Shown piece after piece: positions 7,901-15,254 of a stretch of DNA of 27,901 nt (position 1 is the first letter of the stretch; each line of letters begins with the position of its first letter). Origin of the DNA: CAZTXD01 sp964617995 (GTDB lineage Bacteria; Actinomycetota; Acidimicrobiia; Spongiisociales; ZC4RG35); NCBI GenBank assembly GCA_964617995.1, contig CAZTXD010000036.1:1-27901 (forward strand), read 5' to 3'. The notes beneath the pieces are model-generated. The model saw nothing but the letters and a program-made list of their open reading frames with translations, was not told the DNA's origin and made no database searches. The position numbers and the translations under genes were made by a program.

Positions 7901-9177
7901 CGGGACCCTCCCAGCCCTCTGTCCAGGTCGTCGACGATGTCGTCGATGTCCTCCAGGCCCACCGAGATGCGGATCATGTCCTCGCCCACCCCTGCAGCCG
8001 CCCTCTCCTCCTCCGGGACCTGCTGATGGGTGGTCGACGCCGGGTGGATCACCAGGGTCTTGGCATCGCCCACGTTGGCCAGATGGCTGGCCAGCTCGAC
8101 CCCCTCGATGAACTTCACTCCCGCCTCGTAGCCTCCGGCGACGCCGAAGGTGAAGACGGCGCCCGGTCCGGCGGGGGTAAAGCGCTCCGCCAGATGACGG
8201 GTGGGACTGTCGTCGAATATGGGATAGCTCACCCAGGCTACGGCGGGATGGTCCGAGAGGTACCGGGCCACGGCGGCGGCGTTCTCGACGTGGCGCTGCA
8301 TGCGTAGCGGAAGTGTCTCCAGACCCAGCAGCATGATGAAGCTGTTGAACGGCGACAGGGCCGGCCCCAGATCACGCAGCAGCTCGGTCCGGGCCTTGGT
8401 CAGGTAGGCGAACTCCCGGAAGTTCTCCCAGAACCGCAGCCCGTGGTAGGCCGGAGATGGCTCGACGATGGCCGGGAACCTCCCGTTGTCGAAGGGGAAG
8501 CGGCCGCTCTCGACGATGACGCCGCCGATCACCACACCATGCCCGCCGATGAACTTGGTGGCCGAGTGCACGACGATGTCGGCGCCGTGGTCGATCGGCC
8601 GGCACAAGTAAGGCGTGGCGAAGGTGTTGTCGATGACGAGGGGAATGTCGCGGGAGTGGGCAAGGTCGGCGAAGGCGGCGATGTCGAGAACGTCCGCCCG
8701 CGGGTTGCCGATCGTCTCGCCGTACAGGAGCTTGGTGTCGTCACCGATGGCGGCGGCAACCGCATCGAGGTCGGAGGGATCGACGAACGTGACGTCGATA
8801 CCCATCTTGCGCAATGTCACGTCGAACTGGGTATAGGTGCCCCCGTAGAGGTTGTTGGCGGCCACGATCTCGTCGCCCTGGCTGCACAGCGTGAGGATGG
8901 AGACGAGCTGGGCGGCTTGACCGGAGGCCGTGGCCAGGGCACCCAACCCACCCTCCAGGGAAGCCATTCGCTCCTCGAAGGCGGCGGTGGTGGGGTTGCC
9001 GATCCGGGTGTAGATGTTGCCGTAGGTCTGGAGAGCGAACAGATCGGCCGCCTCGGTGGCATCCTCGAACACGTAGCTGGTGGTGGCGTAGATGGGCATC
9101 GCCCGGGCTCCCGTCTCGGGATCCGGTCTCTGACCCGCATGAATCGCCCGGGTGGAGAAGCCGTACTCTGTACCCAC
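7897..9177 (-). CDS. metY: O-acetylhomoserine sulfhydrylase (Cys/Met metabolism PLP enzyme)
   Basis: PLP enzyme of 426 residues, predicted to make homocysteine from O-acetylhomoserine and sulfide, or a close reaction in the Cys/Met-metabolism family. Visible: GFSTRAIHAGQ at the N-terminus, YTRIGNPTT, the phosphate-site SGQAAQ, NLYGGTYTQF, IDNTFATPYL, and SATKFIGGHG with PLP lysine Lys208. The long insertion with PSPAYHGLRFWENF and the FNSFIMLLGLETLPLRM stretch are typical of the O-acetylhomoserine branch and not of cystathionine gamma-synthase. The frame is open to 9240, but family similarity begins at GTG 9177, and TACCCT lies 7 nt before it, so a leaderless GTG start is preferred. Its stop overlaps the start of the CoA-binding gene. 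Methionine-pathway partners such as metX are not in the window. Confidence 0.93.
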   Translation of the reverse strand: MGTEYGFSTRAIHAGQRPDPETGARAMPIYATTSYVFEDATEAADLFALQTYGNIYTRIGNPTTAAFEERMASLEGGLGALATASGQAAQLVSILTLCSQGDEIVAANNLYGGTYTQFDVTLRKMGIDVTFVDPSDLDAVAAAIGDDTKLLYGETIGNPRADVLDIAAFADLAHSRDIPLVIDNTFATPYLCRPIDHGADIVVHSATKFIGGHGVVIGGVIVESGRFPFDNGRFPAIVEPSPAYHGLRFWENFREFAYLTKARTELLRDLGPALSPFNSFIMLLGLETLPLRMQRHVENAAAVARYLSDHPAVAWVSYPIFDDSPTRHLAERFTPAGPGAVFTFGVAGGYEAGVKFIEGVELASHLANVGDAKTLVIHPASTTHQQVPEEERAAAGVGEDMIRISVGLEDIDDIVDDLDRGLGGSR

Positions 9178-9184
9178 GGGACAG

Positions 9185-9190
9185 AGGGTA
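9185..9190 (-). promoter_or_regulatory. -10 box for a probable leaderless metY mRNA
   Basis: TACCCT on the minus strand, then 7 nt (CTGTCCC), then GTG 9177. A weak -35 (TCAAGA, 17 nt further upstream) is possible. No Shine-Dalgarno sequence is seen before this start. Confidence 0.45.
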
Positions 9191-9221
9191 ATTCGCTTCG
9201 CCCCTGTTCTTGACAGAGAGT

Positions 9222-9254
9222 GGTCATCGGTCGTCGGCACCGAGAACCGAAAAC
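9222..9254. repeat. Degenerate heptamer repeat, copy 3
   Basis: Successive 7-nt units on the plus strand: GGTCATC, GGTCGTC, GGCACCG, AGAACCG, then AAAACGA. It abuts the hsp20 terminator and lies upstream of the metY start region. Confidence 0.5.
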
Positions 9255-9296
9255 GACGAAGGCCCCACCGCCGGCCGCGGCGGTGGGGCCTTCGTC
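9255..9296 (-). terminator. Strong terminator of hsp20
   Basis: Perfect 18-bp inverted repeat, arms 9255-9272 and 9279-9296, with loop GGCCGC on the plus strand. On the minus strand it begins 8 nt after the hsp20 stop and is followed by GTTTTCGG, a short U run. The best intrinsic terminator in the window. Confidence 0.85.
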
Positions 9297-9304
9297 ACCG
9301 ACCT

Positions 9305-9712
9305 TCAGCCGGTGAGAGCGCGATCGGCGTTGCCCACGGTGATCTTGCGGGGCTTGGCCGTCTCCCGGACCGGGATGCGAATGGTCAGCACGCCCTGGTC
9401 GTAACCGGCCTCGATCGCCTCGGTATCGAGGGCCTCACCCAGGAAGAAGCGTCGGGTGAAGGTCCCCACCGGACGCTCCTGCATCACCACCTGAACGTCC
9501 TCGGACGGCTCCCAGCGGCGTTCGGCCGACACGGTCAGGGAGTCCTTCTCCACCGTCATGTCAATGGCCTCCGAATCGAAGCCGGGCAGGTCGAGGTGGA
9601 TGACGAAGGCGTCGTCGTGTCGATAGGCGTCTGCCGCCCCCAGCCCGGTGGGCTGCTCCAGGCGGCGACTGACTCGATCGAGCTCGGCGAAGGGATCAAA
9701 CCGCAGCAACAT
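9305..9712 (-). CDS. Small heat-shock protein, Hsp20/alpha-crystallin family
   Basis: ATP-independent chaperone of 135 residues that holds unfolding proteins in the cytoplasm. The alpha-crystallin domain covers about residues 28-120: DAYRHDDAFVIHLDLPGFD at its start, the DSLTVSAERRWE strand, the RFFLGEALDTEAIEAGYDQG segment read as the typical SFxLP...YxNGVL region, and GVLTIRIPVRE before PRKITVG. A short N-terminal arm (MLLRFDPFAELDRVSRRLEQ) is usual for the family. ATG 9712 has a perfect AAGGAGG (9721-9727) at 8 nt. It stands alone, with its own promoter (9766-9794) and terminator (9255-9296). I looked for the HAIR operator of HspR-controlled genes and saw only a half-like TGAGT, so heat-shock control is not shown by sequence. 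Confidence 0.95.
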   Translation of the reverse strand: MLLRFDPFAELDRVSRRLEQPTGLGAADAYRHDDAFVIHLDLPGFDSEAIDMTVEKDSLTVSAERRWEPSEDVQVVMQERPVGTFTRRFFLGEALDTEAIEAGYDQGVLTIRIPVRETAKPRKITVGNADRALTG

Positions 9713-9720
9713 CGGTGCTA

Positions 9721-9727
9721 CCTCCTT
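9721..9727 (-). promoter_or_regulatory. Consensus ribosome binding site of hsp20
   Basis: AAGGAGG on the minus strand, 8 nt before ATG 9712. Unlike most first genes here, hsp20 has a full leader and a consensus site, which suits high expression. Confidence 0.85.
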
Positions 9728-9765
9728 GGTCGCTTACTTCTCGCATGGCGGTCCATATGCCACAG

Positions 9766-9794
9766 ATACTAGACCAGGAAACTTCATACGTCAA
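9766..9794 (-). promoter_or_regulatory. hsp20 promoter (sigma-A type)
   Basis: On the minus strand TTGACG (9789-9794), a 17-nt spacer, and TAGTAT (9766-9771). Transcription would start near 9759, giving a leader of about 47 nt. The region 9740-9830 is notably more AT-rich than its surroundings. An imperfect palindrome overlaps the -35 (CTTGACGTATGAAG) and could be an operator. Confidence 0.75.
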
Positions 9795-9832
9795 GACTCA
9801 GGTTAAGTATAGGCTCCAGACGGAGACTTTCC

Positions 9833-11041
9833 TCAGGAACGCAGTGATTCCAGTGCTTCCAGCAGCCGATCGACCTCGTCGTGGGTAGTGGTATGCACGA
9901 AGCCGATCCGCACCGCACCCTCTCCCAACCCCAATTGGGCCATCGGCTCGACGGCGTAGTAGTGACCGCTCCACACCAATAGCCCGACATCGGCGAGACG
10001 ACCGGCCGCCTGCGCCGGGGTGACCCCCGACACTGTCAAGGCGAAGGTGGGGGTGCGTCCCTCGATCGACGGGATACCGTGGAGGGTGACATGGTCGCCG
10101 AGACCCGCCAGGAAGGTCTCCATCAGCGATCGCATGTGCCCCGCCACCCGGCGATGACCCTGGATGAGCCGCTCGCGTCGATCGTCACCTTCTCCCAGCG
10201 AGGCGAGATAGTCGATGGAGGCCGTGACCCCGGCCAGCGACTCGAAGCTCTGTGTCCCCGTCTCCCACTTCCCCGCCCCCCGGTCGGGGGCGGGGCGTAC
10301 CTTGTAGGCCGTGAGCTCCTCCAGCAACTCCCGCCGACCATAGAGGGCCCCGACGTGGGGTCCATGGAACTTGTAGGCGGAGGCCACCAGGAAGTCGACG
10401 CCCAAGGCGACCACGTCCACCACCCCATGGGGGGCGTAATGGACCGCATCGACGTAGGTAATCGCCCCCACCTGCCGGGCGGCGGCGGCGATGGCGGCCA
10501 CGTCGGGGATCGTCCCCACGGCATTGGAGGCGTGGGTCACCGCCACCAGCCGCGTCCGGTCCGTGAGGAGCTCGGCGACGGCGGTTGGCGGGAGGCGGAA
10601 ACTGGCGGAATCGAATCGGGCCACGTCGACCGCCACCCCCCTGTCGGCAGCCGCCAGTCTCCAGGGAGTGACGTTGGCATCGTGGTCGAGGCTCGTAACG
10701 ACGATACGATCCCCCGGCTTCCAGGTGCGAGCTAAAGCCCGAGACACGGCGAAGGTGAGCGACGTCATGTTCTGGCCGAAGACGATCTCCTCGGTGTCCC
10801 CGGCACCGAAGAGGTCGGCTACGGCGTGTCGGGCGTTCTCGGTGACGCTCCCGGCCAGCGCCGACGAGTCGAACGGGCCACCCAGATTGGAGACGCCGCG
10901 CTCGAACACATCGGCCATGGCGGCGATGACCGCATCGGGCACCTGGGTTCCGCCGGGACCATCGAAGTAGGCGACCGGGCCTCCCCGATGGGTCCGGGAG
11001 AGGGCAGGGAACCGGGCGCGGGCTGCGAGGACATCGAACAT
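9833..11041 (-). CDS. Cysteine desulfurase-like class V aminotransferase (VC1184-type)
   Basis: PLP enzyme of about 402 residues in the class V aminotransferase family. Seen: AYFDGPGGTQVP (24-35), NLGG (52-55), TSLDHDANVTPW (116-127), THASNAVGTIPD (169-180), the PLP-binding aspartate in YVDAVHYAPHG (Asp198), and SAYKFHGPHVG with PLP lysine Lys224. These features match a sub-family often named 'cysteine desulfurase-like', whose reaction is not established; the catalytic cysteine loop of true IscS/SufS enzymes is not evident, so sulfur donation should not be assumed. Start: ATG 11041 gives family-like MFDVLAARARFPAL and has TACGGT 6 nt upstream (leaderless pattern); ATG 11059 in the same frame is the alternative. 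Divergent from the YibE/F operon across 63 nt. Confidence 0.88.
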   Translation of the reverse strand: MFDVLAARARFPALSRTHRGGPVAYFDGPGGTQVPDAVIAAMADVFERGVSNLGGPFDSSALAGSVTENARHAVADLFGAGDTEEIVFGQNMTSLTFAVSRALARTWKPGDRIVVTSLDHDANVTPWRLAAADRGVAVDVARFDSASFRLPPTAVAELLTDRTRLVAVTHASNAVGTIPDVAAIAAAARQVGAITYVDAVHYAPHGVVDVVALGVDFLVASAYKFHGPHVGALYGRRELLEELTAYKVRPAPDRGAGKWETGTQSFESLAGVTASIDYLASLGEGDDRRERLIQGHRRVAGHMRSLMETFLAGLGDHVTLHGIPSIEGRTPTFALTVSGVTPAQAAGRLADVGLLVWSGHYYAVEPMAQLGLGEGAVRIGFVHTTTHDEVDRLLEALESLRS

Positions 11042-11047
11042 CGCCAG

Positions 11048-11053
11048 ACCGTA
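11048..11053 (-). promoter_or_regulatory. -10 box for a probable leaderless aminotransferase mRNA
   Basis: TACGGT on the minus strand, 6 nt before ATG 11041. It supports this start over ATG 11059, which lies upstream of the box. No clear -35. Confidence 0.35.
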
Positions 11054-11089
11054 CCGCATGACGAAGCGGGCGAATCACCCGGGGCGCCC

Positions 11090-11095
11090 TAGCCT
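11090..11095 (+). promoter_or_regulatory. -10 box of the YibE/F-rimK operon
   Basis: TAGCCT, 9 nt before ATG 11105, with no Shine-Dalgarno sequence. The mRNA would be leaderless or have a leader of only a few nt. Confidence 0.35.
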
Positions 11096-11104
11096 GCGGG
11101 CGAA

Positions 11105-12268
11105 ATGGCAACAGGACACTCCGACCTCGATCGGCTCTTGGGGAGCGACCGTCGGCTCAGCGCCAACTGGTTGACGTCGACCATCCTCGCCCTCGCGGTC
11201 GTGACCGCGGTTGCGCTGGCGTGGTTGTGGCCGCGGGCCGAACCCATCTTCGACGGCTCGGAGCTGGGGCTCACCTCCCAGGTCGTGGAGGCCGAGGTGA
11301 CGGCCTCCGCCGACGGCGCCTGCTCGTTCGCCGCCGATCTCTCCTGCCATCGCGTGAACTTCCTGGTCCTCACCGGCGACGAGGCCGGGTCGGTGGCCAG
11401 CCAGGAGTTCGAGATCTCCTCGGCGGCGCCTCGATTCGCTCCCGGCGACCGGGTGGTGCTGAACGTCGTACCCGAGGCCGAAGCCCGCTTCCGCTTCCAG
11501 TACGCCGACCGTGAGCGGCGACCGGTCCTGTGGGCGCTGGCCGCGCTCTTCGCCCTGGCCGTCGTCGGGCTGGGCCGTCTTCGCGGCCTGGCGGCGTTGG
11601 CGGGCCTGGCCGCCTCCGTCGTCGTCCTGGTGGTGTTCATCGCCCCCGCCATCCTCGCCGGCCATCCCCCGGTGCTGGTGGCGGCGGTGGGAGGGTCCGC
11701 CATCGCCCTCCTCGCTCTCTACCTGGCCCACGGCTGGAATCCCCTCACCCATGTGGCTGCCATCGGCACATTCGGGGCGCTGGCGGTGACGCTGGCGCTG
11801 TCGGCGGTTGTGACCTCCCTCGCCCGGTTCTCCGGCTTCGGATCGGAGGAGGCCTTCTTCCTCACATTCGTCGACGGCCTCGAGATCCGCGGTCTGATAC
11901 TGGCCGGGGCGGTCTTGGGTGCCATCGGAGCGTTGGACGATGTCACGGTCACACAGGCCTCGACGGTCTTCGAGTTGAAGCGCCTCAGTCCCCGATCCCC
12001 GACGGGCGACCTGTTCAGAAGCGGCCTGAAGGTGGGCCGGGACCATATCGCTTCGACCGTCAACACGCTTCTGCTCGCCTATGCAGGGGCGGCCATGCCC
12101 CTGCTGCTCCTCTTCACCCTCTCGGAGCTCCCGCTCGGTATCGTAGCGAACTCGGAGGTGGTGGCAGTGGAGATATTCCGGACCCTGGTGGGGTCGATCG
12201 GCCTCGTGGCCGCCGTCCCCCTCACAACCTGGCTCGCCGCCCGGGTGGCTTCCGGAGCCGGTACGTGA
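11105..12268 (+). CDS. YibE/F-family multi-pass membrane protein
   Basis: Integral membrane protein of 387 residues. An N-terminal helix (about 25-41) is followed by a soluble segment (about 45-135) that resembles the small beta domain seen in YibE. Then come some seven hydrophobic segments. The YibE/F hallmarks are GAIGALDDVTVTQASTVFEL near residues 277-296, and GRDHIASTVNTLLLAYAGAA about 30 residues later. The family is usually annotated as a transporter; its substrate is not known. First gene of a four-gene unit: its stop overlaps the GTG of the RimB-like gene (GTGA). That tight coupling to a peptide-tailing module is the unusual point, since YibE/F genes are more often alone or paired with each other. 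Confidence 0.9.
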   Translation: MATGHSDLDRLLGSDRRLSANWLTSTILALAVVTAVALAWLWPRAEPIFDGSELGLTSQVVEAEVTASADGACSFAADLSCHRVNFLVLTGDEAGSVASQEFEISSAAPRFAPGDRVVLNVVPEAEARFRFQYADRERRPVLWALAALFALAVVGLGRLRGLAALAGLAASVVVLVVFIAPAILAGHPPVLVAAVGGSAIALLALYLAHGWNPLTHVAAIGTFGALAVTLALSAVVTSLARFSGFGSEEAFFLTFVDGLEIRGLILAGAVLGAIGALDDVTVTQASTVFELKRLSPRSPTGDLFRSGLKVGRDHIASTVNTLLLAYAGAAMPLLLLFTLSELPLGIVANSEVVAVEIFRTLVGSIGLVAAVPLTTWLAARVASGAGT

Positions 12269-12705
12269 CCGAACGGACCATGGGATGGCGAGAGTGGATC
12301 GCCCTCCCCGACCTGGGCGTCAGTGAGATCAAGGCGAAGGTGGACACGGGCGCCGCCTCATCGTCGCTGCATGCATTCGGACTGAAGCGGTACTCGGCCG
12401 ACGGTAAGACCATGGTCAGATTCGACATCCACCCCCGGCAACGCTCTCGGGACAACAGCGTTTCGGTGGTGGCCGAGGTGATAGACGAGCGACACGTGCG
12501 CAACCCCGGAGGTCGAACCGAGATGCGGCCGGTGATCCTGGCCCGGCTCAACTGGGCCGACGTTTCCTGGGAAGCGGAGATCAACCTCACCCGACGCGAC
12601 GAGATGGGATTCCGGATGCTCCTGGGTCGCAAGGCGCTCGGGAAACGCTTCCTGATCGATCCGGGCCGATCCTATCTGGGTGGACGTCCCGAGGGAGCGG
12701 CCTGA
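12265..12705 (+). CDS. RimB-like retropepsin-type protease (formerly 'ATP-dependent zinc protease')
   Basis: Cytoplasmic protein of 146 residues in the family of PF05618, now viewed as retropepsin-like aspartic peptidases. Motifs: GWREWIALPDLGVSEIKAK, then VDTGAASSSLHA with the catalytic-type Asp27-Thr-Gly, MVRFDIHP, EMRPVI, and the closing DEMGFRMLLGRKAL (114-125). In Pseudomonas, RimB acts with RimK, trimming glutamate tails that RimK adds to ribosomal protein S6; that role is carried over here by family and by the adjacent rimK gene. The start is GTG 12265, overlapping the YibE/F stop by 4 nt; ATG 12280 is an alternative five codons in. Its stop TGA shares one base with the rimK ATG (TGATG). 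Confidence 0.9.
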   Translation: MTERTMGWREWIALPDLGVSEIKAKVDTGAASSSLHAFGLKRYSADGKTMVRFDIHPRQRSRDNSVSVVAEVIDERHVRNPGGRTEMRPVILARLNWADVSWEAEINLTRRDEMGFRMLLGRKALGKRFLIDPGRSYLGGRPEGAA

Positions 12706-13607
12706 TGCACATCGGCATCCTCTCCCGCAAGTCCTCCCTGTACTCGACCAGCCGGCTGGTGGAGGCGGCCCGAGACGCCGGCCACGAGGTGCGCGTGATC
12801 GACTATCTGCGTTGCTACATGGACATAACATCAGCCAGACCCAAGGTTCGCTATCGGGGCGAGGAGCTCCGTTTCGATGCCGTCATTCCGCGCATCGGGG
12901 CCACCTACACGTTCTACGGAACCGCCGTCGTCCGCCAGTTCGAGATGATGGATGTCTACTCGCTCGTCACCAGCCAGGCGATCAGCCGGTCCCGTGACAA
13001 GCTCCGTTCGATCCAGCTGCTCGCCCGGGCGGGTGTGGGCCTCCCGGTCACCGGGTTCGCCCACAGCACCCAGGACATCGAGGGCCTCCTAGAGGTGGTG
13101 GGAGGAGCCCCTGTGGTGGTGAAGCTGCTCGAGGGAACCCAGGGGCTGGGTGTGGTGCTGGCCGAGACGAAGAAGGCCGCGGAATCGGTCATCGGAGCCT
13201 TCCGGCAGCTCGATGCCAACTTCCTCGTCCAGGAGTTCATCACGGAGGCGAGGGGGGCCGACATCCGGGCCTTCGTGATCGGAGGCAAGGTGGTGGCGGC
13301 GATGCGTCGCCAGGGGGCTCCCGGGGATTTCCGATCCAACCTGCATCGGGGCGGCTCGGCGGAGAGGATCCGGCTTACGACGATCGAACGGGCCACCGCC
13401 GTGAAGGCCGCCAAGACCATGGGCCTCAACGTGTGCGGTGTCGACATGGTGCAGTCGAACCATGGCCCCCTGGTGCTGGAGGTGAACTCCTCACCCGGGC
13501 TGGAGGGAATCGAGGAGGCCAGCGGGCTGGACATCGCCGGCCGGGTCATCCATTTCGTCGAGCAGAACGCACGTCCCGGACGGACCCGTGACCGCATCCA
13601 GGGCTGA
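12705..13607 (+). CDS. rimK: RimK-type ATP-grasp alpha-L-glutamate ligase
   Basis: ATP-grasp ligase of 300 residues, the same length as E. coli RimK, which adds glutamates to the C-terminus of ribosomal protein S6 and can make poly-alpha-glutamate. Similarity is recognisable along the whole protein: MHIGILSRKSSLYSTSRL, FDAVIPRIGATYTFYGTA, RDKLRSIQLLARAG, the ATP-grasp strand VVKLLEGTQGLGVVLAE (about 138-154), LVQEFITEARGADIRAFV, GDFRSNLHRGG (about 207-217), and the metal-binding LVLEVNSSPGLEGIEEA. It is flanked by a RimB-like protease and an AstE/AspA-type hydrolase, an arrangement known from proteobacterial rim loci. Whether S6 is the target here cannot be read from this window. The downstream gene starts 20 nt inside the rimK 3' end. 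Confidence 0.95.
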   Translation: MHIGILSRKSSLYSTSRLVEAARDAGHEVRVIDYLRCYMDITSARPKVRYRGEELRFDAVIPRIGATYTFYGTAVVRQFEMMDVYSLVTSQAISRSRDKLRSIQLLARAGVGLPVTGFAHSTQDIEGLLEVVGGAPVVVKLLEGTQGLGVVLAETKKAAESVIGAFRQLDANFLVQEFITEARGADIRAFVIGGKVVAAMRRQGAPGDFRSNLHRGGSAERIRLTTIERATAVKAAKTMGLNVCGVDMVQSNHGPLVLEVNSSPGLEGIEEASGLDIAGRVIHFVEQNARPGRTRDRIQG

Positions 13608-14595
13608 GTCGCATCGCAACGTCCCGATCACCGTGGGAGACGTCACGGTGCAGCCGGGCCGAACCTCCCGCTTCGAGTTGCCGTTCGCGCGGCTTCCCAC
13701 CGGCACCGAGGCCTCTCTGCCGGTGGCAGTGGTCAACGGCCGTTATGCCGGACCGCACGTGTGGCTCTCCGCCGCCATACACGGCGACGAGCTGAACGGG
13801 ATCGAGATCATCCGTCGGGTGCTGCAGCGAGTCGAGGCCCGGCGCCTGTACGGTGCCATCCTGGCGGTACCGATCGTCAACGTCTTCGGGTTCCTCAACG
13901 AATCCCGCTATCTCCCCGACCGCCGCGACCTCAACCGCTCCTTCCCGGGGTCACGGCGCGGTTCACTCGCCACCCGGCTGGCCGGGCTCTTCATGAGCGA
14001 GGTCGTGGCCCAGTGCTCGGTGGGAATCGACTTGCACACCGCCACCAACCACCGGATCAACCTCCCTCAGGTCAGGGCAGATCTGGACGAGGAGGACACA
14101 CTTGCCCTGGCCAGGGCGTTCGGCGCTCCCTTCGCCATCCACGCCCGCCTGCGCGACGGCTCCCTCCGGCAGGCTGCCAACGAACGCGGGATCCGCGTGC
14201 TCCTGTATGAAGCGGGGCAGGCTCATCGTTTCGACGAGGTCGCCATCGCCGCCGGGGTCGACGGTGTCCTCCGGGTCCTCGGTTCCCTGGGAATGGGTGA
14301 TTGGGAGGTGCCTCCACCCGCGTCGATTCAAACCGTCCGCCGGACTACCTGGGTGCGTTCGCGCCGGGGCGGGATCCTCAACATGGAGATAGACCTCGGC
14401 CAGGAGGTCACAGCCGGCGACGTGATCGGCTCCATCGCCGACTCGTTCGGTGTCCGACCCACCCGTATCCGGGCAGGGGTGGGGGGTTGGGTGATCGCCC
14501 GCAGCCTCAACCCGCTCGTCGCCCCCGGGGATGCCCTCGCCCATCTGGCCACCGACGCCGGACCGGACCGGGACGAGCCCGCCAACAGGCGGTGA
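13588..14595 (+). CDS. Succinylglutamate desuccinylase/aspartoacylase-type zinc hydrolase
   Basis: Zinc hydrolase of 335 residues, AstE/AspA branch of the M14 superfamily, which cleaves N-acyl amino acids or terminal glutamyl-type bonds. Zinc and catalytic residues are visible: AAIHGDELNGIE (His65, Glu68), DLHTATNH (His150) and the catalytic glutamate in LLYEAGQ (Glu208). DRRDLNRSFPG (111-121) supplies the substrate-binding arginines. A C-terminal beta domain (about 245-325) resembles a lipoyl-like barrel found in this sub-family. Starts with GTG 13588, overlapping rimK by 20 nt. Being locked behind rimK and the RimB-like gene, it may process glutamate tails or products made by RimK; that is inference from context. 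No ORF follows on this strand before the convergent DsbA-family gene. Confidence 0.9.
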   Translation: MTASRAESHRNVPITVGDVTVQPGRTSRFELPFARLPTGTEASLPVAVVNGRYAGPHVWLSAAIHGDELNGIEIIRRVLQRVEARRLYGAILAVPIVNVFGFLNESRYLPDRRDLNRSFPGSRRGSLATRLAGLFMSEVVAQCSVGIDLHTATNHRINLPQVRADLDEEDTLALARAFGAPFAIHARLRDGSLRQAANERGIRVLLYEAGQAHRFDEVAIAAGVDGVLRVLGSLGMGDWEVPPPASIQTVRRTTWVRSRRGGILNMEIDLGQEVTAGDVIGSIADSFGVRPTRIRAGVGGWVIARSLNPLVAPGDALAHLATDAGPDRDEPANRR

Positions 14596-14643
14596 GCCCC
14601 CAAGCGGATCCAAGAGCCCGCAGGGAGGAAGGGAAGCCGTCTG

Positions 14644-15216
14644 TCAGCGCGGTACGCGAGTCCGCTTGAACTCGTTGAGGTCGTGCCAGCCGAGGATGGC
14701 GAGTACTCGCTCGAGATCCTCGGTGTCTCCCCGGCTCATGAAACGCACGAAGGTGCCCACGTCATCCATGACGAACGTCGGCACACCGAACACGCCCCAA
14801 CGGTCGACTGCCTCCGAGTGCTCATCGGCCAGAGTCCTCGCCGGGCCACCGGAGGCGACCACCTCGGACATGGCCTCGACATCCACCCCCGCCGAGGCGA
14901 CGGCGGCACGCACGACCTCCTCGTCGCCGACGTCCAGCCCGTCGTCGTGGCGGGCGGCGAACAGCGCCGAATGAGCGGCGAGGAACCGCTTCGGATCAGA
15001 GTCACGAACCGCCAGCCCCCAATGCAGGGCCCGAACACCGGAGGCGTTAGGATCGTCGAACACATCGGGCTCCCCCGGCTCGACGTGCACCTGGGCGAGA
15101 GAGAACGGGCGGAACGTCACCTCCCAGTCACGCCCCAGATCGAGTCCGTTCACGATGGCTTCGTTGGCGTTACGGGCGAAGGGGCATAGATAATCGAAGG
15201 TGACCTCGAATCTCAT
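14644..15216 (-). CDS. DsbA-family thiol oxidoreductase-like protein
   Basis: Thioredoxin-fold protein of 190 residues in the DsbA/2-hydroxychromene isomerase superfamily; no signal peptide, so cytoplasmic. The active-site segment is DYLCPFARNANE: C-P-F-A, with only the first cysteine kept. The cis-proline loop is GVFGVPTFVMDD near 140-151. The C-terminus EFKRTRVPR resembles that of Mycobacterium tuberculosis Rv2466c (a SigH-controlled mycothiol-dependent DsbA-like enzyme), judged from memory. Start: ATG 15216 is preferred, because a GGAAT-N18-GTT promoter on the same strand (15227-15252) ends just upstream; an in-frame ATG at 15249 would lie inside that promoter. Divergent from whiB. With one cysteine it may work with a small thiol or as an isomerase/transferase. 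Confidence 0.82.
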   Translation of the reverse strand: MRFEVTFDYLCPFARNANEAIVNGLDLGRDWEVTFRPFSLAQVHVEPGEPDVFDDPNASGVRALHWGLAVRDSDPKRFLAAHSALFAARHDDGLDVGDEEVVRAAVASAGVDVEAMSEVVASGGPARTLADEHSEAVDRWGVFGVPTFVMDDVGTFVRFMSRGDTEDLERVLAILGWHDLNEFKRTRVPR

Positions 15217-15226
15217 CACCGGTGTG

Positions 15227-15252
15227 AACGGTCTGTGAACCCGTTGCATTCC
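15227..15252 (-). promoter_or_regulatory. Candidate SigR/SigH-type ECF promoter of the DsbA-family gene
   Basis: On the minus strand GGAAT (15248-15252), exactly 18 nt, then GTT (15227-15229), the disulfide-stress consensus GGAAT-N18-GTT. The ATG is 10 nt beyond GTT, so the mRNA would be nearly leaderless. No TANNNT housekeeping box is found upstream of this gene. Confidence 0.5.
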
Positions 15253-15254
15253 CG

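Noticed and set aside
9766..9815. HAIR operator (HspR site) upstream of hsp20
   Set aside because: Only a TGAGT half-like piece is present; the paired CTTGAGT-N7-ACTCAAG pattern is absent.
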